Source: Nymphaea colorata (lineage: Eukaryota; Streptophyta; Magnoliopsida; Nymphaeales; Nymphaeaceae). From it: 64,000 nt of DNA. Shown here piece by piece: positions 31,812 to 43,414 of the stretch (position 1 is the first letter of the stretch; each line of letters starts with the position of its first letter). The notes beneath the pieces were generated by a model, which did not search any database, was not told the origin of the DNA, and worked only from the letters and a program-made list of their open reading frames with translations. Made by a program: the position numbers and the translations under genes. The stretch is taken from NCBI RefSeq assembly GCF_008831285.2, contig NC_045144.1:15301858-15365857 (forward strand), given 5' to 3'.

Positions 31812-34800
31812 TCTTATGCTTCGACGAACAAGTGGTTCCCAAAACGTGCTCCATCGTCAACACATCTTTGGATTGGGAGTCCTATAGTGCCCATTTGTGT
31901 TTATCTACCGGTTTATTCCGTATTGTGTTTGTCTTATGGTGATAAAGGGGGGATGTGTCGATCCACATTGTATTTGATTTGTGTATTTTATATTGTTGTG
32001 GATTCCAAAATTACCAGGTCCAACAAACATGGATTTTGGGTCCTAGGCCAACTTGTCTTGCTTGTGTAGTGATCATTTGTTGTGTTGTTTCGTGAGAAAT
32101 AAAGTGGATCCAACATAAATTCAAGCCACTTAATCCCTACTTTCAACTTGAGCATATAAGCCTCATATTATTCTGCCATGTTAACCATACAAGTGCAAGT
32201 TGATTAACCAGAAGAAAAATGTCCATTAGCTTAATAAAGAAAACTTTTTTTTTTTTTTACTGAAATGCTTCCAAGAGTGTCTGAATATACTTGATATGAT
32301 ATCTAATTGCCATAATATTATTGTTATCATCATTCCCTAAATACTTGGACATGACCTTAGATGAACATAATGTTCTTGACCAAAAAGGGTTAACCAGAAG
32401 TAATTGGTAAAAGTAAATGGAAATAAAACATGACCAAAAACCAAATCTTCTCAATGGAAGAAGGTGGGTTGGAGTTTGGTGGCCAAGATAAGATTAAACC
32501 AATTTGTTCCAATTATTTTTCTAACCTTTTTGGCTCTACAGATGGCTCGGGGGAGACACTTCCAGGTCTATGGGATAGAGAGATCGTTTCAGAGACAGAA
32601 AACCAGGTGGTAGAAATGACTGCCTTGGTGACCTAGGTTTAGCTGACATTCATTTTCTAGCAATAGTACAGAAATCAGGTGTACTTGTAACACAATAAAA
32701 AACTTAGGTGTATTTCTTAGAAAAACCATCAATTGTTTGTAGAAATAAGGTCACTTGTAAACAATACAAAAATTTGCACTACTTGGTTTCTCGTATGGAG
32801 CATAACATAATGCCCATTTAATTATGAATTGTGTTTTTACAATAGGTAAACTCAGAAGTTCAAAAGGTAAAAAAAAAAGTTAGGTTTTTCATAAGATTTT
32901 GTTAAATTTCTAGATAGTTCAGGAGAAAAACAAACAGCAGACAGAAGTGACATATGCGAAACAAATGCTAGACACGAAGAACATAATGTTCTATTCCTAA
33001 AATCATCAAACAGTGGACAAAGAACATCATTGTCTATGAAAATAGGACAGTAGTGTAATGGACAGGACGTCCTGTCTGTCCTGTTCCAATGGACAACAAT
33101 CAAACGACCTCTTAAGTTCCATCTCATAATGCTTTAGGTTTTGCGGAAACATGATTTTAATTGAATTAGGTAAGCAGCTAAGCAAGACATCATCTAATAT
33201 AGAGCTTTATTATATTTTATTAACATTTATTTACTGAGGGTAAACTTCTAATTAAGGTCTTCTTCGCAAACAGATTTTGGAGGATCTTATGCTTCCATTT
33301 TTTCACAAAATGTAGCTCTTAGCTTTCCAATTCATGAGTGGCAGTATCAGATGGCCATGCAGTAATAGGGGCTGACTAAGATAGTAGTTGTTCGCAGTGG
33401 TGAGGCTAGAAATTTTTTACTAAGGAGTACTGTTACTATTTTGAAATTTACGGGGTCACTCATATGTAAAAAAAAAAAAAGAGAAAACCAGAGAGAAATC
33501 TAAGTGTAAATAAAGTGATTTTTTGGGGCTAGTGTAGGCAACAAATCACAAAATGGCTCCACCACTAGTTGACTGGGTTCTGATGAATTCTTACACATGT
33601 TTTTGTTGGTATACTGCCTCACTTGTAGGTCTCATGTCATTTGAAGATATTGGCCAGTTCATAAAGGTGTGGTCAATGCCTTACAAGGAACCATGTTAAA
33701 CCGAGTGAGGGACATTACAATGTTTGTGAAAAGGTTTTTCTTTTCACCTTTCCATTTTCATGATTTTACTTTTGTTTAACATTTTTGTGTAGAATATTAT
33801 GGTCATTTTAGGCTAGGTTCGACTATTCAGTCTTTTATGTTTGTCTCAATGAACAATAGGAGAAGTACCAACTTATCAATGATTTTTAAGATGATAATAT
33901 ATTTAAAAATTATATTTATTATGAAAATAAGCTGGTCTTCAGTTTTCTCTAGATAAATATAAGTTTGGTTGTTACAAGCTGCAAGAATCAGTCCTAGGAA
34001 CGAAGAATAAAAGCCTAAGGAAAAAAATAAAGTTTTGTCAGTTCGAATAGTTCGCATTGTCTTAATTCCATTATCTGATTGCTTTAAAATTGGTGGAAAA
34101 CTAGCATGCCCTTCTCACTTTCCTTCCATTCTCAAAGAGGAGTACTCACACTTCAGGTTCATATTGACCGGCATACAGCCCATTAGATCACCCGATCATC
34201 CGATCGAGAGGCTCTAATGGACCCTTGGGGGGCGGAAGAGGGGACAGTTCCTCCTCCCCCTTCCATCTTCCACCATCGTGCACACACTCTGCACATAAAA
34301 GAAATAATAATAACGGGTCCTCCGATCAAAAAGATGGACGGCACTAGTTTGTTATTCCTTAATGTCATGAAAAATTAAATTCAGGGGTTGGTTGAGGTAA
34401 AAAATGTGGAGCAAAAAGATAAAAATACTATTCAGTTTTTTCTCTTTGATTTTTTATCGACTGTAAAAAAAAAAAAGGAAAAAAACGGTAGCAGAACTGC
34501 GTGTCGGCTGGTATGCACAAAAACCAGTAGCTGAGCTATGTGTGGCCTGGTGTGGGCCATTGCTCATGCCAATCAACAGCAGTTTTTGAAAATTTTTGTT
34601 AGGAAGCGGTTGGATCTGGATCCAGCCAGATGTAGGGCTCACAGTATGCCTCATAAGGACCAAACCCAATAAGGTAAGTGCTTCTTTCATAACATTTTCT
34701 GGCTTGGCCACCGGCAAAAACTTTTAAGTGTTTAGCATATTTATATATATATATCAGTGATAATTTCTTGCATGCATCAGCTTGTTTGTTGACAAATGAC

Positions 34801-34829
34801 AATACACGTATCACGTAAGTTGAGGCATG
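31812..34829. other. B1 downstream region, no gene seen
   Basis: Holds the B1 3' untranslated region. It also has a 16-bp perfect palindrome gacaggacgtcctgtc at 33061-33076 and the MITE-like repeat at 33397-33571. Short ORFs have no recognisable domains. Confidence 0.5.
33397..33571. repeat. MITE-like element with ggtggagcc-type ends
   Basis: Starts agtggtgaggctag and ends aatggctccaccact, giving imperfect inverted ends around about 145 bp of AT-rich DNA. The flanks agttgttc and agttgact may be remnants of an 8-bp target-site duplication. The copy at 49455-49630 is part of the block duplication, not an independent insertion. Confidence 0.45.
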
Positions 34830-35100
34830 CAATTCCTCACAGAAAGCAGAGTTTTCGAAGGTCTGCAACCAGCTGCAGATTCAGGCCAAATTTGAAAAAG
34901 CTGCAGATTCAGGCCAAATTTCAAACAGCTGCTGATTCGTCCTGTTTTTTTTTTTCAATTCACTTTCATCTTCCAATATCACCTCTGGAAACCCTTGCGG
35001 ATCATGTTTCCTTCCCAGCAGACAATGAACCCGTAATGGGTGATGTGGACACCATCGGAAAGGAGGTTTCTCTCTTAGACCATTCTGAAGAGACGGCATT
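34830..35100 (+). pseudogene. Degenerate PP2 exon-2 relic C1
   Basis: cctcacagaaagcagagttt, then tcgaaggtctgcaacc and agctgcagattcaggcc, match the start of PP2 exon 2 (KAELLQVCWLQIQG) with disruptions. Further on, gaaaggaggtttctctctta matches the EVSL block. A segment of about 30 bp containing gctgcagattcaggccaaat is duplicated in tandem (34870-34925). The frame is broken and no exon 1 is seen. The same relic is at 50888-51170. Confidence 0.7.
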
Positions 35101-35287
35101 TGTAAATAGTCATCACCGATTCTCTTGGAGGAGTCGAGAAGACTGGAGAGAACTGGAGAGGTTATGAACCCCTTTTGGTATGTCGGTGTTCAAATGGAAT
35201 GATTAAAGATGACATAAGCTTTCACTTGTGGGTCCCACATTATTTAAACATCTAATCTCTTAAATCCACCGTCTGTATGTATGGCAC

Positions 35288-35322
35288 CTATATATATATA
35301 TATATATATGTATGTATGACAC

Positions 35323-35366
<44 letters not shown>
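35288..35366. repeat. TA microsatellites at the duplication/copia junction
   Basis: Two TA tracts (35289-35310 and 35327-35366) are separated by a gtatgtatgacaccaca piece that repeats part of the preceding unit. The 46125-51443 copy has one longer tract instead (51353-51423). The second tract abuts the truncated copia element. Confidence 0.9.
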
Positions 35367-35367
<1 letters not shown>

Positions 35368-37725
35368 TTGTGGGTGTGGACCCCACCAATTCGAAGGAAG
35401 CTCCCCCTCCAACTCATGCTCATAATCAGTTTGAGTCTTCATAGGGCTGCCATCTGTATACTGCTCATCTGTCTCTCTTTCCTCTTCCTCTACATCTTCA
35501 TCAGTCTCACCATACTCAGATGAAAGTTCTTCAGGTTCTGCATAGGTTGGCTCATGAACACTACTAGCATTCAAACCTGACTTCGTGTCTCCCATGACAT
35601 CTTCAATAGTCTGATCCTCTCTGAAGACAACATCACGACTCCTGTAGATTTTGTCATTCTTTGGATCCCATAACCTGTAACCAAATTCATCATCTGCATA
35701 TCCAAGAAATATAAGAGGAATAGCTTTATCATCTAGTTTAGTCCTATGTTCTTTAGGTACATGCATAAAAGCTTTGCAACCAAAAACTCTGAGGTGATCA
35801 TACTTAACCTCTTCATCTGACCAAACTCTCTGTGGAATGTCTCCATCTAGAGGCACTGAAGGAGACCTGTTTATTAAATAAACTGCAGTGCGTATTGCCT
35901 CTGCCCAAAAATACTTAGGCAATTTAGAGCTAGATAACAAACTTCTAACTCTCTCAATTATTGTTCTATTCATCCTTTCTACAACTCTATTATGCTGTGG
36001 AGTATAAGGAACTGTCTTTTCATGTCTAATACCATGCTTTAGACAATAATCTCGTAAAGAAGATGCTATGTACTCACCACCATTATCTGTACGCAGTCTC
36101 TTCATCTTCTTACCAGTCTCGCGCTCAACCGCTGCATGAAAAGTCATGAAGATACTACTTACTTCACTTTTGCTTTTCATTGTAAAGGCCCACACCTTCC
36201 TAGATGCATTATTAATAAATGTAACAAAATAGGATGCTCCACCTTTAGATGTTACATTTATAGGCCCACATACATCTGAATAAACTAAATCTAAAACATG
36301 TTTAGTTTTTGAAGAGCGCTTTTTCTGAAAGAAAACTCGATGCAACTTACCAACCAAACAATGATCACATGGAGATATCTGTGCACAATCTGCCTTTGGT
36401 AACAAATTCTTCTTGGTGAGCAAGTCGATTCCTCTTTGACTCATGTGACCTAACCTCTTATGCCACAAATCTGACGAAGTACCACCAGTAACTGCATTGA
36501 CATGTACACTACTGATTTGAGACTTCATTCCATACAAAGAGCCAAATCTGTCACCTCTAGCCAACACTAGTGCCCCCTTGATAAGTTTCCAACCTGTCTG
36601 ACTAAACGAAGTACAATATCCATCTTCACTTAGTCTTCCTGCAGAAATCAAATTCATTCTCAAGTCTGGAACATGTCTCACATCTCTCAAAGTCAACTTG
36701 CATCCTATGCTCGTCTGAATGCAAACATCTCCTATCCCAACAATCTTCGAAGTGTCACTATTGCCCATGTGAACTACTCCAAAATCACCTGCTCTGTAGG
36801 ATAAGAATAACTCTCTACATGGCGTGGCATGATATGATGCCCCTGTATCTAAAATCCATGTAGAATCACCATTCTGAACTGTAAGACAATCATTTTCTTC
36901 AGATAAAAATAACACTACCTCATCATCTGAAGCAACTGCAGTGTACTCTTTTGGCTTCACATTCTCTTGAGTCTTCTTTTTCTGCTCTTTTTCTTCTTTC
37001 AATTTCCTGCAATCAATCTTCTTGTGCCCTGGAATACCACAGTGAAAACATTTACCTGTCATCTTGGGTCTTGATTTGGACCTAGAGTTTGCATGCCATT
37101 TGTTACGGTTCTTCTGTCGGCCTCTGTCTCCCATCACTAGCACTTGCGAGCTACCAGTACCAAGAGACTTTCTCCTTGTTTCTTCATTTAGAATGCTGCT
37201 GGTTACATGCTTCATCGTAAGCACACCATCTGGAGCGGAGTTGCTCAAAGAAACAACTAAAGTCTCCCAACTGTCGGGAAGAGAACTACGCAACAAAAGT
37301 GCCTGTAACTCATCATCTAATATCATTTTCGTGGCTGACAACTCATTGATTATGCTCTGCACTTCATTCAAATGCTCTGACACTGGTTTTTCCTCTCTAA
37401 GTTTCAGATTTACAAATTGCCTAATCAAGAAAGCCTTGTTCCCAGCTGTTTTCCTCTCATAAAGATCATGCAACTTCTGCCATAACGACTTCGCGCTCGT
37501 CTCTGCGGATACCAAATGAAAAACACAGTCATCTAACCATTGTCTGATGGTGCCAATGGTTTTCCTATCCAATAACTTCCATTTTTCATCTGTCATATTC
37601 GCTGGCTTCTGGTTCTCAATGGGTGCATATAAGTCTTTACAATACAGCAAATCTTCCATTTTCGCTTTCCATATAGTCCAATTGTTCCCATTTAAAGAGA
37701 CCATTATAGTAGGGGTCGACTCCAT
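35367..37725 (-). pseudogene. Copia gag-protease-integrase, 3'-truncated
   Basis: About 786 residues of polyprotein are open. After that the frame runs into TA-repeat codons. Gag spans about residues 1-225. The zinc knuckle CFHCGIPGHKKIDC is at 226-239. The protease motif ILDTGASYHA is at 291-300. The integrase zinc site is H422, H427, C453 and C456. The integrase catalytic triad is D484, D547 and E583 (35 residues between the last two). The usual PQ-NG-AERMN motif reads PQHNRVVERMN here, with Arg in place of the common Gly. An acidic linker lies at 727-775. A whole copia polyprotein is normally about 1,300 to 1,400 aa, so roughly 40 percent is lost. It cannot complete reverse transcription. 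Confidence 0.92.
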
Positions 37726-37782
37726 CCTTTAATAAGAATGCACACAACTACCCTGGCGCTAATCTGGCGCTAACTTGGTGCT

Positions 37783-37800
37783 AACCTGTCTCTGATACCA
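37783..37800 (-). other. Primer-binding site (initiator Met tRNA)
   Basis: On the minus strand TGGTATCAGAGACAGG follows the LTR end by three bases (aag). TGGTATCAGAG is the standard complement to the 3' end of plant initiator tRNA-Met used by copia elements. Confidence 0.9.
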
Positions 37801-37803
37801 CTT

Positions 37804-38478
37804 TGTTAAAGTCGTGTCCCCCAAAAGAATGCTCAACAACAATAAAAGAGGGCAATCCACCACAAAACTGCTAAAAACGGAATCACAGGGCAGCGAGCAA
37901 AACAACGAGTTTCCAACACCACTATTGCAGCAATATACGTCAAAATATATGCTAAATAATGCAGAAAAATAGGAGACCAATTTACGTGGAAAAACCCCCA
38001 ATAATGAGGTAAAAAACCACGGGCAAGAGAGACTTTCTATATATCAAGAAAGGGAGCCAAATACACGAGCAACAATATCCCTACTGTTTTAAGAAAAACA
38101 GTGAACTCAAGAGAGCAATAACAATCTCTTATGCGAATGAAAGAAAGAGCCTCAAAGATTCAAGAAAGAAATCACCCAATGAAGACTCCCTTCATTTTCT
38201 CTTTCTTCTTTGTCTTTCCTCTTTCTTCTTGGCGTGCCAATCGACCCACGCGCCTTGCTTCTCCTCTTCTCTTCCTTGCCTTCCTCTTCTTCCTCTCCTC
38301 TTGATGTGAGCAGCCACAAGAGGAAACCCTCTTCTTTTTCCCCAAAAGAGATAACGAGAGAGAGAGAGACGTGAGAGAGGACCGTGAGGAAGGGACACCA
38401 TCGGGTGCCCTTCCTTTCTCCCGCCCGTCACTTAAGTGACGGTCCGGGTCGGGTCTTGAGGCTGGACCCGACCCAACA
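37804..38478 (-). repeat. Copia 5' LTR (675 bp)
   Basis: Bounded by TGTT...AACA. On the minus strand it starts TGTTGGGTCGGG and ends CTTTAACA. It contains a TATATAG box near 38046-38038 and the ggtttttccacgtaaatt motif usual in plant copia LTRs. A GA-rich tract lies at 38355-38372. Only this LTR is present in the window. Confidence 0.88.
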
Positions 38479-38742
38479 CCAGCAACAGGTCTAGAAAGCC
38501 CAGCAGAGGTTTCTCTCTCACAGAAAGATGGGAGCATAATCTGCAGCCGGAAGGTGCATCTGAACCCCGGTAGCCCCGACCTGATAAAACAAGAAGGAGA
38601 GGAATGGCTGGCAGTTGAGGTGGGCAAGTTTCAGCCGGCCAAAGTTAGTCGCGAGATCACTGCTAATCTACTGGACGGCACCACTCACTGGAAGACTGGC
38701 CTCGTGTTTGCTGGGGTGGAGATTCGTGCTGTCTCCGCTTGA
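38479..38742 (+). pseudogene. PP2-A3, 5' half lost at copia insertion
   Basis: The 264 nt from ccagcaacaggtc to the stop match A2 exon 2 from its 122nd base, with very few changes. The last 87 codons are open and end HWKTGLVFAGVEIRAVSA. Exon 1, the intron and the first 121 nt of exon 2 are absent, because the copia LTR starts exactly at 38478. An internal ATG (38554) could start only a C-terminal fragment. It is a pseudogene, once a near-identical sister of A1 and A2. Confidence 0.9.
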
Positions 38743-40613
38743 TGTTTATAAGAACGATAACACAACTTTGGATCGGAGGTCCTACAGCGTCCGTTTGCTT
38801 TCACGTATCGATCTATATTGTCGTGCTGTGTTTGTATGATGGTAATAAAGTGGGGATGTGTAGACCCACATTGTATTAGATTTGTGAATTTTAGATGGCT
38901 GTGGATTCCAAAATCACTAGGTCCAACAAACATGAATTTGGGTCCTAGACCAACTGGTACTGTTTGTTTCTGATCATGTGTCGTGTTGTTTCCTGAAAAA
39001 TAAAGTGAATCGTTGGTGTTCCTTAATTTGCATTTCATTATGTTTTAGGTTTTTGCTCACTGGATTCCGTAAGCAGCCATGTATTGAGCATGGAACGTAT
39101 TTATGATTACAATAATTAAAATGAATATCTGCAGATGTAATTACAAGTTATAAATTCATTCAACAAACTACTTAAATCGTGTTCATATAAATACATACTT
39201 ATGGCTATAATCATTTAATTGAATCTCTCTATATATATAATTATGAGTTAATTTATTAGACAAGAGCAAAAGATGGATTCCGTTAATAACATCAGACATT
39301 GCCGATATTTATTTACACAAACCAATTAAACTCATTTAGTGAGCAAGCATGACCAATTAAACTGATGATCCCACTTCAGTGACAGTACTGGATAGAAAAA
39401 CACCAGTAAAAGGTAGATTCGGCCTAGCTGTTCAATGAAGTATGCAGTAGATCATGTGAGTAAAGATTGTGGCCTTCATAGACTCTGACGCCTTAGAGTC
39501 ACTGATGCTCTACACAGTCTCAAAAAACCCCAGAAGTTCTGATAAGCTTAACCTAAATAGCAAGTCGCCAACGTGTTTGATGGTGATTGGTGCTTGTCTA
39601 TGGTTAGGGATTGCTTAAAGTTTTGCCTCACAGCAAACACTGTTCTTCTAATTCAAATGGTTTGTGAATCCAATCAAAAAGTCAAGTGGTTCAACGAATA
39701 GCTGCATCAAATCAGAAAAATAAAAGAAAGATAGCATGTTCTGAGACATCGAAAGCTATCTTACTCGAAACATGTTCTAATTGATTGTGTAAAAAACAAG
39801 AAAAAAAAATCCACCTTTTGCTTGTACTCTTTGAAAAACGTTTTGCTGTAATTATGTCAGCTAGTGTTTTTCCCAAACAAAAAGCTGCAAAATCGGGCGA
39901 TTCCACTGTCGTCATCTTATTACAGCGATTCGATGGAAAAAGGTTCGATTTTTGTCAGGCACTGAATCGGCGGATCCGGGTTGACTCATAAGGATTTTAG
40001 CAACATGGCCTATCTAATTGGATGAAAGGATATTGCAACTAATTAATTAATCTTCAACTTTAGACTTGTCCTCCCATATATAGTACTAGAGAAAAAGCAA
40101 GCATAATATGCGCAGTAACTTATCTCGGTCTCAAATATTACGTTTCTTAAACAAGCAAAAACCCAATGCAGTGATAGGAGAAACAGCACGCCTGTTAAAG
40201 CTAAACTCGTTGTGTGCACACTCCTGTGAAGACAACATTGTGCACAAAAGTGTGATGACTAAAGTACCTTTTATAAAGTAAACAAAAAAATGACAAAAAT
40301 GGGTTATGAAAAAGTTACAAGTATAACATGTATATTTCTATATTAAAAATTTCTAAAATAATCCAACCTTTTTTGCTTCTCAACTTTTCTCCAGTTCCAA
40401 GCTGGTTATATACGTCGTTTCCATGTATGAAATTTCATGTGTCATTTTAATAATGGCAAAAAAATGCCAATGTTTAATACAACAAAAAAAAACTTTTTGT
40501 AAAGACAAAAAAACCGCAAAAAAATTGAGGATTCGATAAAAGTAAAATTTGCAAGTCCGCATATGCAAATCTTTATGACCAATATACTCACGTTTTTCTT
40601 TTTTTTTGTCTAG
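38743..40613. repeat. 3' flank of A3
   Basis: Close reverse complement of 286-2157 beside A1. It includes the 3' untranslated region and an orphan PP2-promoter-like block near 40040-40200. No other gene is supported. Confidence 0.75.
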
Positions 40614-40965
40614 CTCATAGCATTATCTCATTATCTCATAAATATTTTATTTTCTAATAAACACTATTTCATACTCATGTTTAGTGTTATCTCTTATATC
40701 TGTTGGTTATCTTACTATTTCATAAATATTTTATTATCTCATAAACATTATCTTATGTTTATGTTTAATGTTATCTCATATATCCGTCTCTTATCTCATT
40801 ATCTCATAAATCTTTTCTTATCTCATAAACATTATCTCAAACTTATGTTTAGCAGTATCTCATATATCTGTTTGTTCGTTATCTCATTATCTCATAAATC
40901 ATTTGTTATCTCATAAGCTTTATATCATACTTATTTGTTATTTTATACATATTTGTTATTTCATT
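40614..40965. repeat. TTATCTCATAAA minisatellite (copy 3)
   Basis: Same imperfect array as 24286-24640, in the same orientation. Confidence 0.8.
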
Positions 40966-41129
40966 ACATGCATATGCAATATTCGGGCATAAAAATAAAT
41001 GTGCATATTAGCAGTATGATCCACATTAGATGTACGCTTGTTACATACACAAAGGCAGCCTACAAATCTCAACTCCACCCCAGTCCGTCACTCCACATTT
41101 TGCTTCTGTCCAAAGTCCTGTCAGAAAGC

Positions 41130-41243
41130 ATGATGGAAGAAAAAGATGAAGGTGAAGTGGCTGTTGAAGAAAAATGCATTCCCAATGGCGATATGGTGAT
41201 CATGGGGGAACGGAAACTCAGACCTCTTCATGATAGCAATTGA
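41130..41243 (+). CDS. Conserved tiny acidic ORF, copy 2
   Basis: A 37-aa frame starts MMEEKDEGEVAVEEKC and ends RKLRPLHDSN. It is related to the frame at 24799-24897 but longer by small in-frame differences. No known family. It could be a leftover exon. Confidence 0.2.
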   Translation: MMEEKDEGEVAVEEKCIPNGDMVIMGERKLRPLHDSN

Positions 41244-42313
41244 AAGAAAGAGGTCAGGATTGAATTAAATTTATGACATGATATGATATGGTATGTGAAA
41301 TATGAGCAAGAGACTGGCATCAGGTGATCTGGCATCTGGTGATCTCCTGGTCAGAAACTACCATTAGTGAGATGAGTTACATGCACAGGCCTGGTGTCTA
41401 TGCAATAAAGTACACTCAAGAAGAAAAGAAGAGGCATTGGGGTATTTTAGAAAATTTATGTAAAGATATGTACGTTTTGAACTTCTAACATTTTCTGAAT
41501 ATTCTTTTCATCCTTCTATTTTTTTTTTTCCTTTTTACATTACCATGAGCATTTTGATAATGCAATGGCATGTGCATGTAGCCAGCTTCAATAATTAATA
41601 ACTGGGTTTTATTTAGGAGCACCAGACCAGAGCTGTCCTGTTTTGTTGTATTGTCTTTTTTGCAGATAGGAAGAAGAGTTGGACCAATATTTTCATCTTA
41701 CAAATCATTATCTAAGATTTCCCTTCTGTTTGCTAATTACGTGGAAAATTTGTAAATGATTTTCCTTCTTGGAGATCAAGATTAGTTGTTAGCCTGATGA
41801 AATTTGTTAGCCTAACAAAGATTGTCAACTTGAAAACTGATCGTCCGCTAAAAATCGCTGAGAACATTGAGCTTTTGAAAGGTTAGGAAACTGACGCGTT
41901 TAAGAGTGAAGTTGGCATTAACATCTCGATTTTTTTGTCGAAGAAAGACAATGGCCCTTAGACAAAAGTGTAATCGATCAGTTTTATTCTCTTTTTCCAA
42001 TAACGTCTTGAGTAGTTTATAGGTTTCCATCTTGTTTGGCCCTTAGTCTATATTAATTGGAAAACATAAACAAGAATAAGAAAATTGATTATTATATTAT
42101 TAGTTTGCCGCTCAGTGTACATTAGTTGAAAAACAAAAAAATTAACTAATGATAGAAAAAAAGTCAGCAACCTGATGTATAATAAACAAACACCAAATGG
42201 CTTCAAACATGATAGCATCTAAGTCATATAAGTAAGAGCACGAGTTTGTGTAGGAGCATGAGCAGACAAGTATGACAATTTTAGAAAATCTTGATATGAG
42301 TAGCAATAAAATA

Positions 42314-42314
<1 letters not shown>
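41244..42314. repeat. Duplicated spacer, no gene
   Basis: Aligns with 24900-25905 at moderate identity. It contains a local repeat of catctggtgatct near 41325-41350. No coding region is supported. Confidence 0.5.
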
Positions 42315-42352
<38 letters not shown>

Positions 42353-42366
42353 TAGAGAGAGAGAGA
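42315..42366. repeat. (TG)n/(TA)n/(GA)n compound microsatellite
   Basis: TG units, then TA units, then GA units, directly left of MITE X4. Confidence 0.9.
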
Positions 42367-42377
42367 TTGGAAGAAAA

Positions 42378-42690
42378 CAGACACCTAAGCCAAGGATAAA
42401 AACCAGACCCTTTAAGATTTTGCTAAAAAAATATTTTAAATAAAATATAAATATTCTAATATATTTATATAAACTATTTTAAATAGAACATGCTTTGAAT
42501 CAAGGTGCTTTTCTATTATCAAAATGTTGATGCTACAAGAGCCATTCATTTTTACCAATTATGAAAACACTATTAAAACACAAAAATGATCAACTTAATA
42601 TATATTTTGCGTGATCAATGTATCTTTAAGATCATATTAATGGGGTAAAATTTCCCCATAAAAACACTTTATGTGATCAATTTGTAATGG
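42378..42690. repeat. MITE X, copy X4 (right end lost)
   Basis: Starts cacctaagccaaggataaaa, then accagacc, and carries the family interior. It stops at a junction near cactttatgtgatcaattt. The same junction occurs in the reversed copy X7, so both descend from one truncated element. Confidence 0.55.
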
Positions 42691-42744
42691 TCTTCGTATT
42701 CCAACTAAAAACAAGAAGGCCACAGATCTTGCCATTTGTTTGTT

Positions 42745-43005
42745 GTGAAAATTTAAGTTTAATGACGCCATGCCTTGGTTTTTTGCTTCAATATTGCTTT
42801 CTTTAGATAACTTTGGCTTTGCCATTTTGAATTTATTCAGTATGTTCTTTTAGGTAGATTTCCATTAGCATTAAACCAGCTAGCTATTTAATCAAAATTT
42901 TCTTAAGATAAAGACGTTAATCAAGTTACTCTAAGTTTTAGCCAATTTTTCTTTAATTTATTATGTGCTCGAGTTTAGGAAATAGGAATATAAAGAAATT
43001 GAAAC
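42745..43005. repeat. Repeat block S, copy 2
   Basis: Close to 27250-27515, and again directly followed by a MITE X copy. Confidence 0.6.
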
Positions 43006-43009
43006 CAAA

Positions 43010-43372
43010 CATTTAGGTCATGGATAAAAACTAGACTTTAATTTTTTGGTAAAAATATATTTTAAGTAAAATATAAATAACTTAATATATTTATAAAAAC
43101 TATTTTGATATAAAACATACTTTGTATCAAGTTGTTTTTATGAAAAATGTTGATTTTTCTATCATCAAAATGATGATGCAACGAGAGCCATTCATTTTTC
43201 CTTATTATAAAAACAGTATAACCCAAAAACATGATCAACTTAACATATTTTCCACCGGCTTACCCTTAAGATCATATTGGTAAAGTTAGATTTAAAAAAA
43301 AAAAACACTTTAAATATCATAGTAATAGGTCTGGATTTGTCCCTGATCTAATTTCTGCCCATAACTGATACA
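43010..43372. repeat. MITE X, copy X5 (complete)
   Basis: Inverted ends ttaggtcatggataaaaact, then agac, and ggtctggatttgtccctgat. A TA tract follows at 43374-43411. Confidence 0.6.
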
Positions 43373-43373
43373 T

Positions 43374-43410
<37 letters not shown>

Positions 43411-43411
43411 T
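43374..43411. repeat. (TA)n microsatellite
   Basis: TA units with one interrupting cata, directly beside MITE X5. Confidence 0.9.
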
Positions 43412-43414
43412 ATG

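Larger units (their letters stand above)
30100..35387. repeat. 5.3-kb near-identical block, copy a
   Basis: Matches 46125-51443 at an offset of 16,032 to 16,058 bp with only a handful of substitutions and small indels. Every short open frame compared along it is identical or nearly so. It contains PP2-B1, a MITE-like repeat, a PP2 relic and a terminal TA tract. Left of 30100 identity falls sharply. Right of 35387 the two copies are unrelated. Confidence 0.9.
35367..38478 (-). mobile_element. Truncated Ty1-copia retrotransposon
   Basis: On the minus strand the element has a 5' LTR (38478-37804), a primer-binding site (37800-37783), and a gag-protease-integrase frame ending near 35367 in a TA tract. 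Reverse transcriptase, RNase H, the polypurine tract and the 3' LTR are missing. The LTR abuts the middle of PP2-A3 exon 2, so the element inserted into that exon. Domain order (integrase before the missing reverse transcriptase) assigns it to copia, not gypsy. Its open frame is long and clean, so the insertion is probably fairly recent. Confidence 0.9.

Noticed and set aside
32430-32636. 68-aa frame with SNYFSNLFGSTDG, faintly like a LINE linker (also 48466)
   Set aside because: The similarity is too short and no neighbouring reverse transcriptase motif is found.
38172-38627. 151-aa frame across the LTR and PP2-A3
   Set aside because: It is antisense to PP2 in one half and LTR in the other, so it is not a gene.
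40677-40916. Frames with repeated HYLIN/ISYI words (also 24261 and 57472)
   Set aside because: Translations of the minisatellite.
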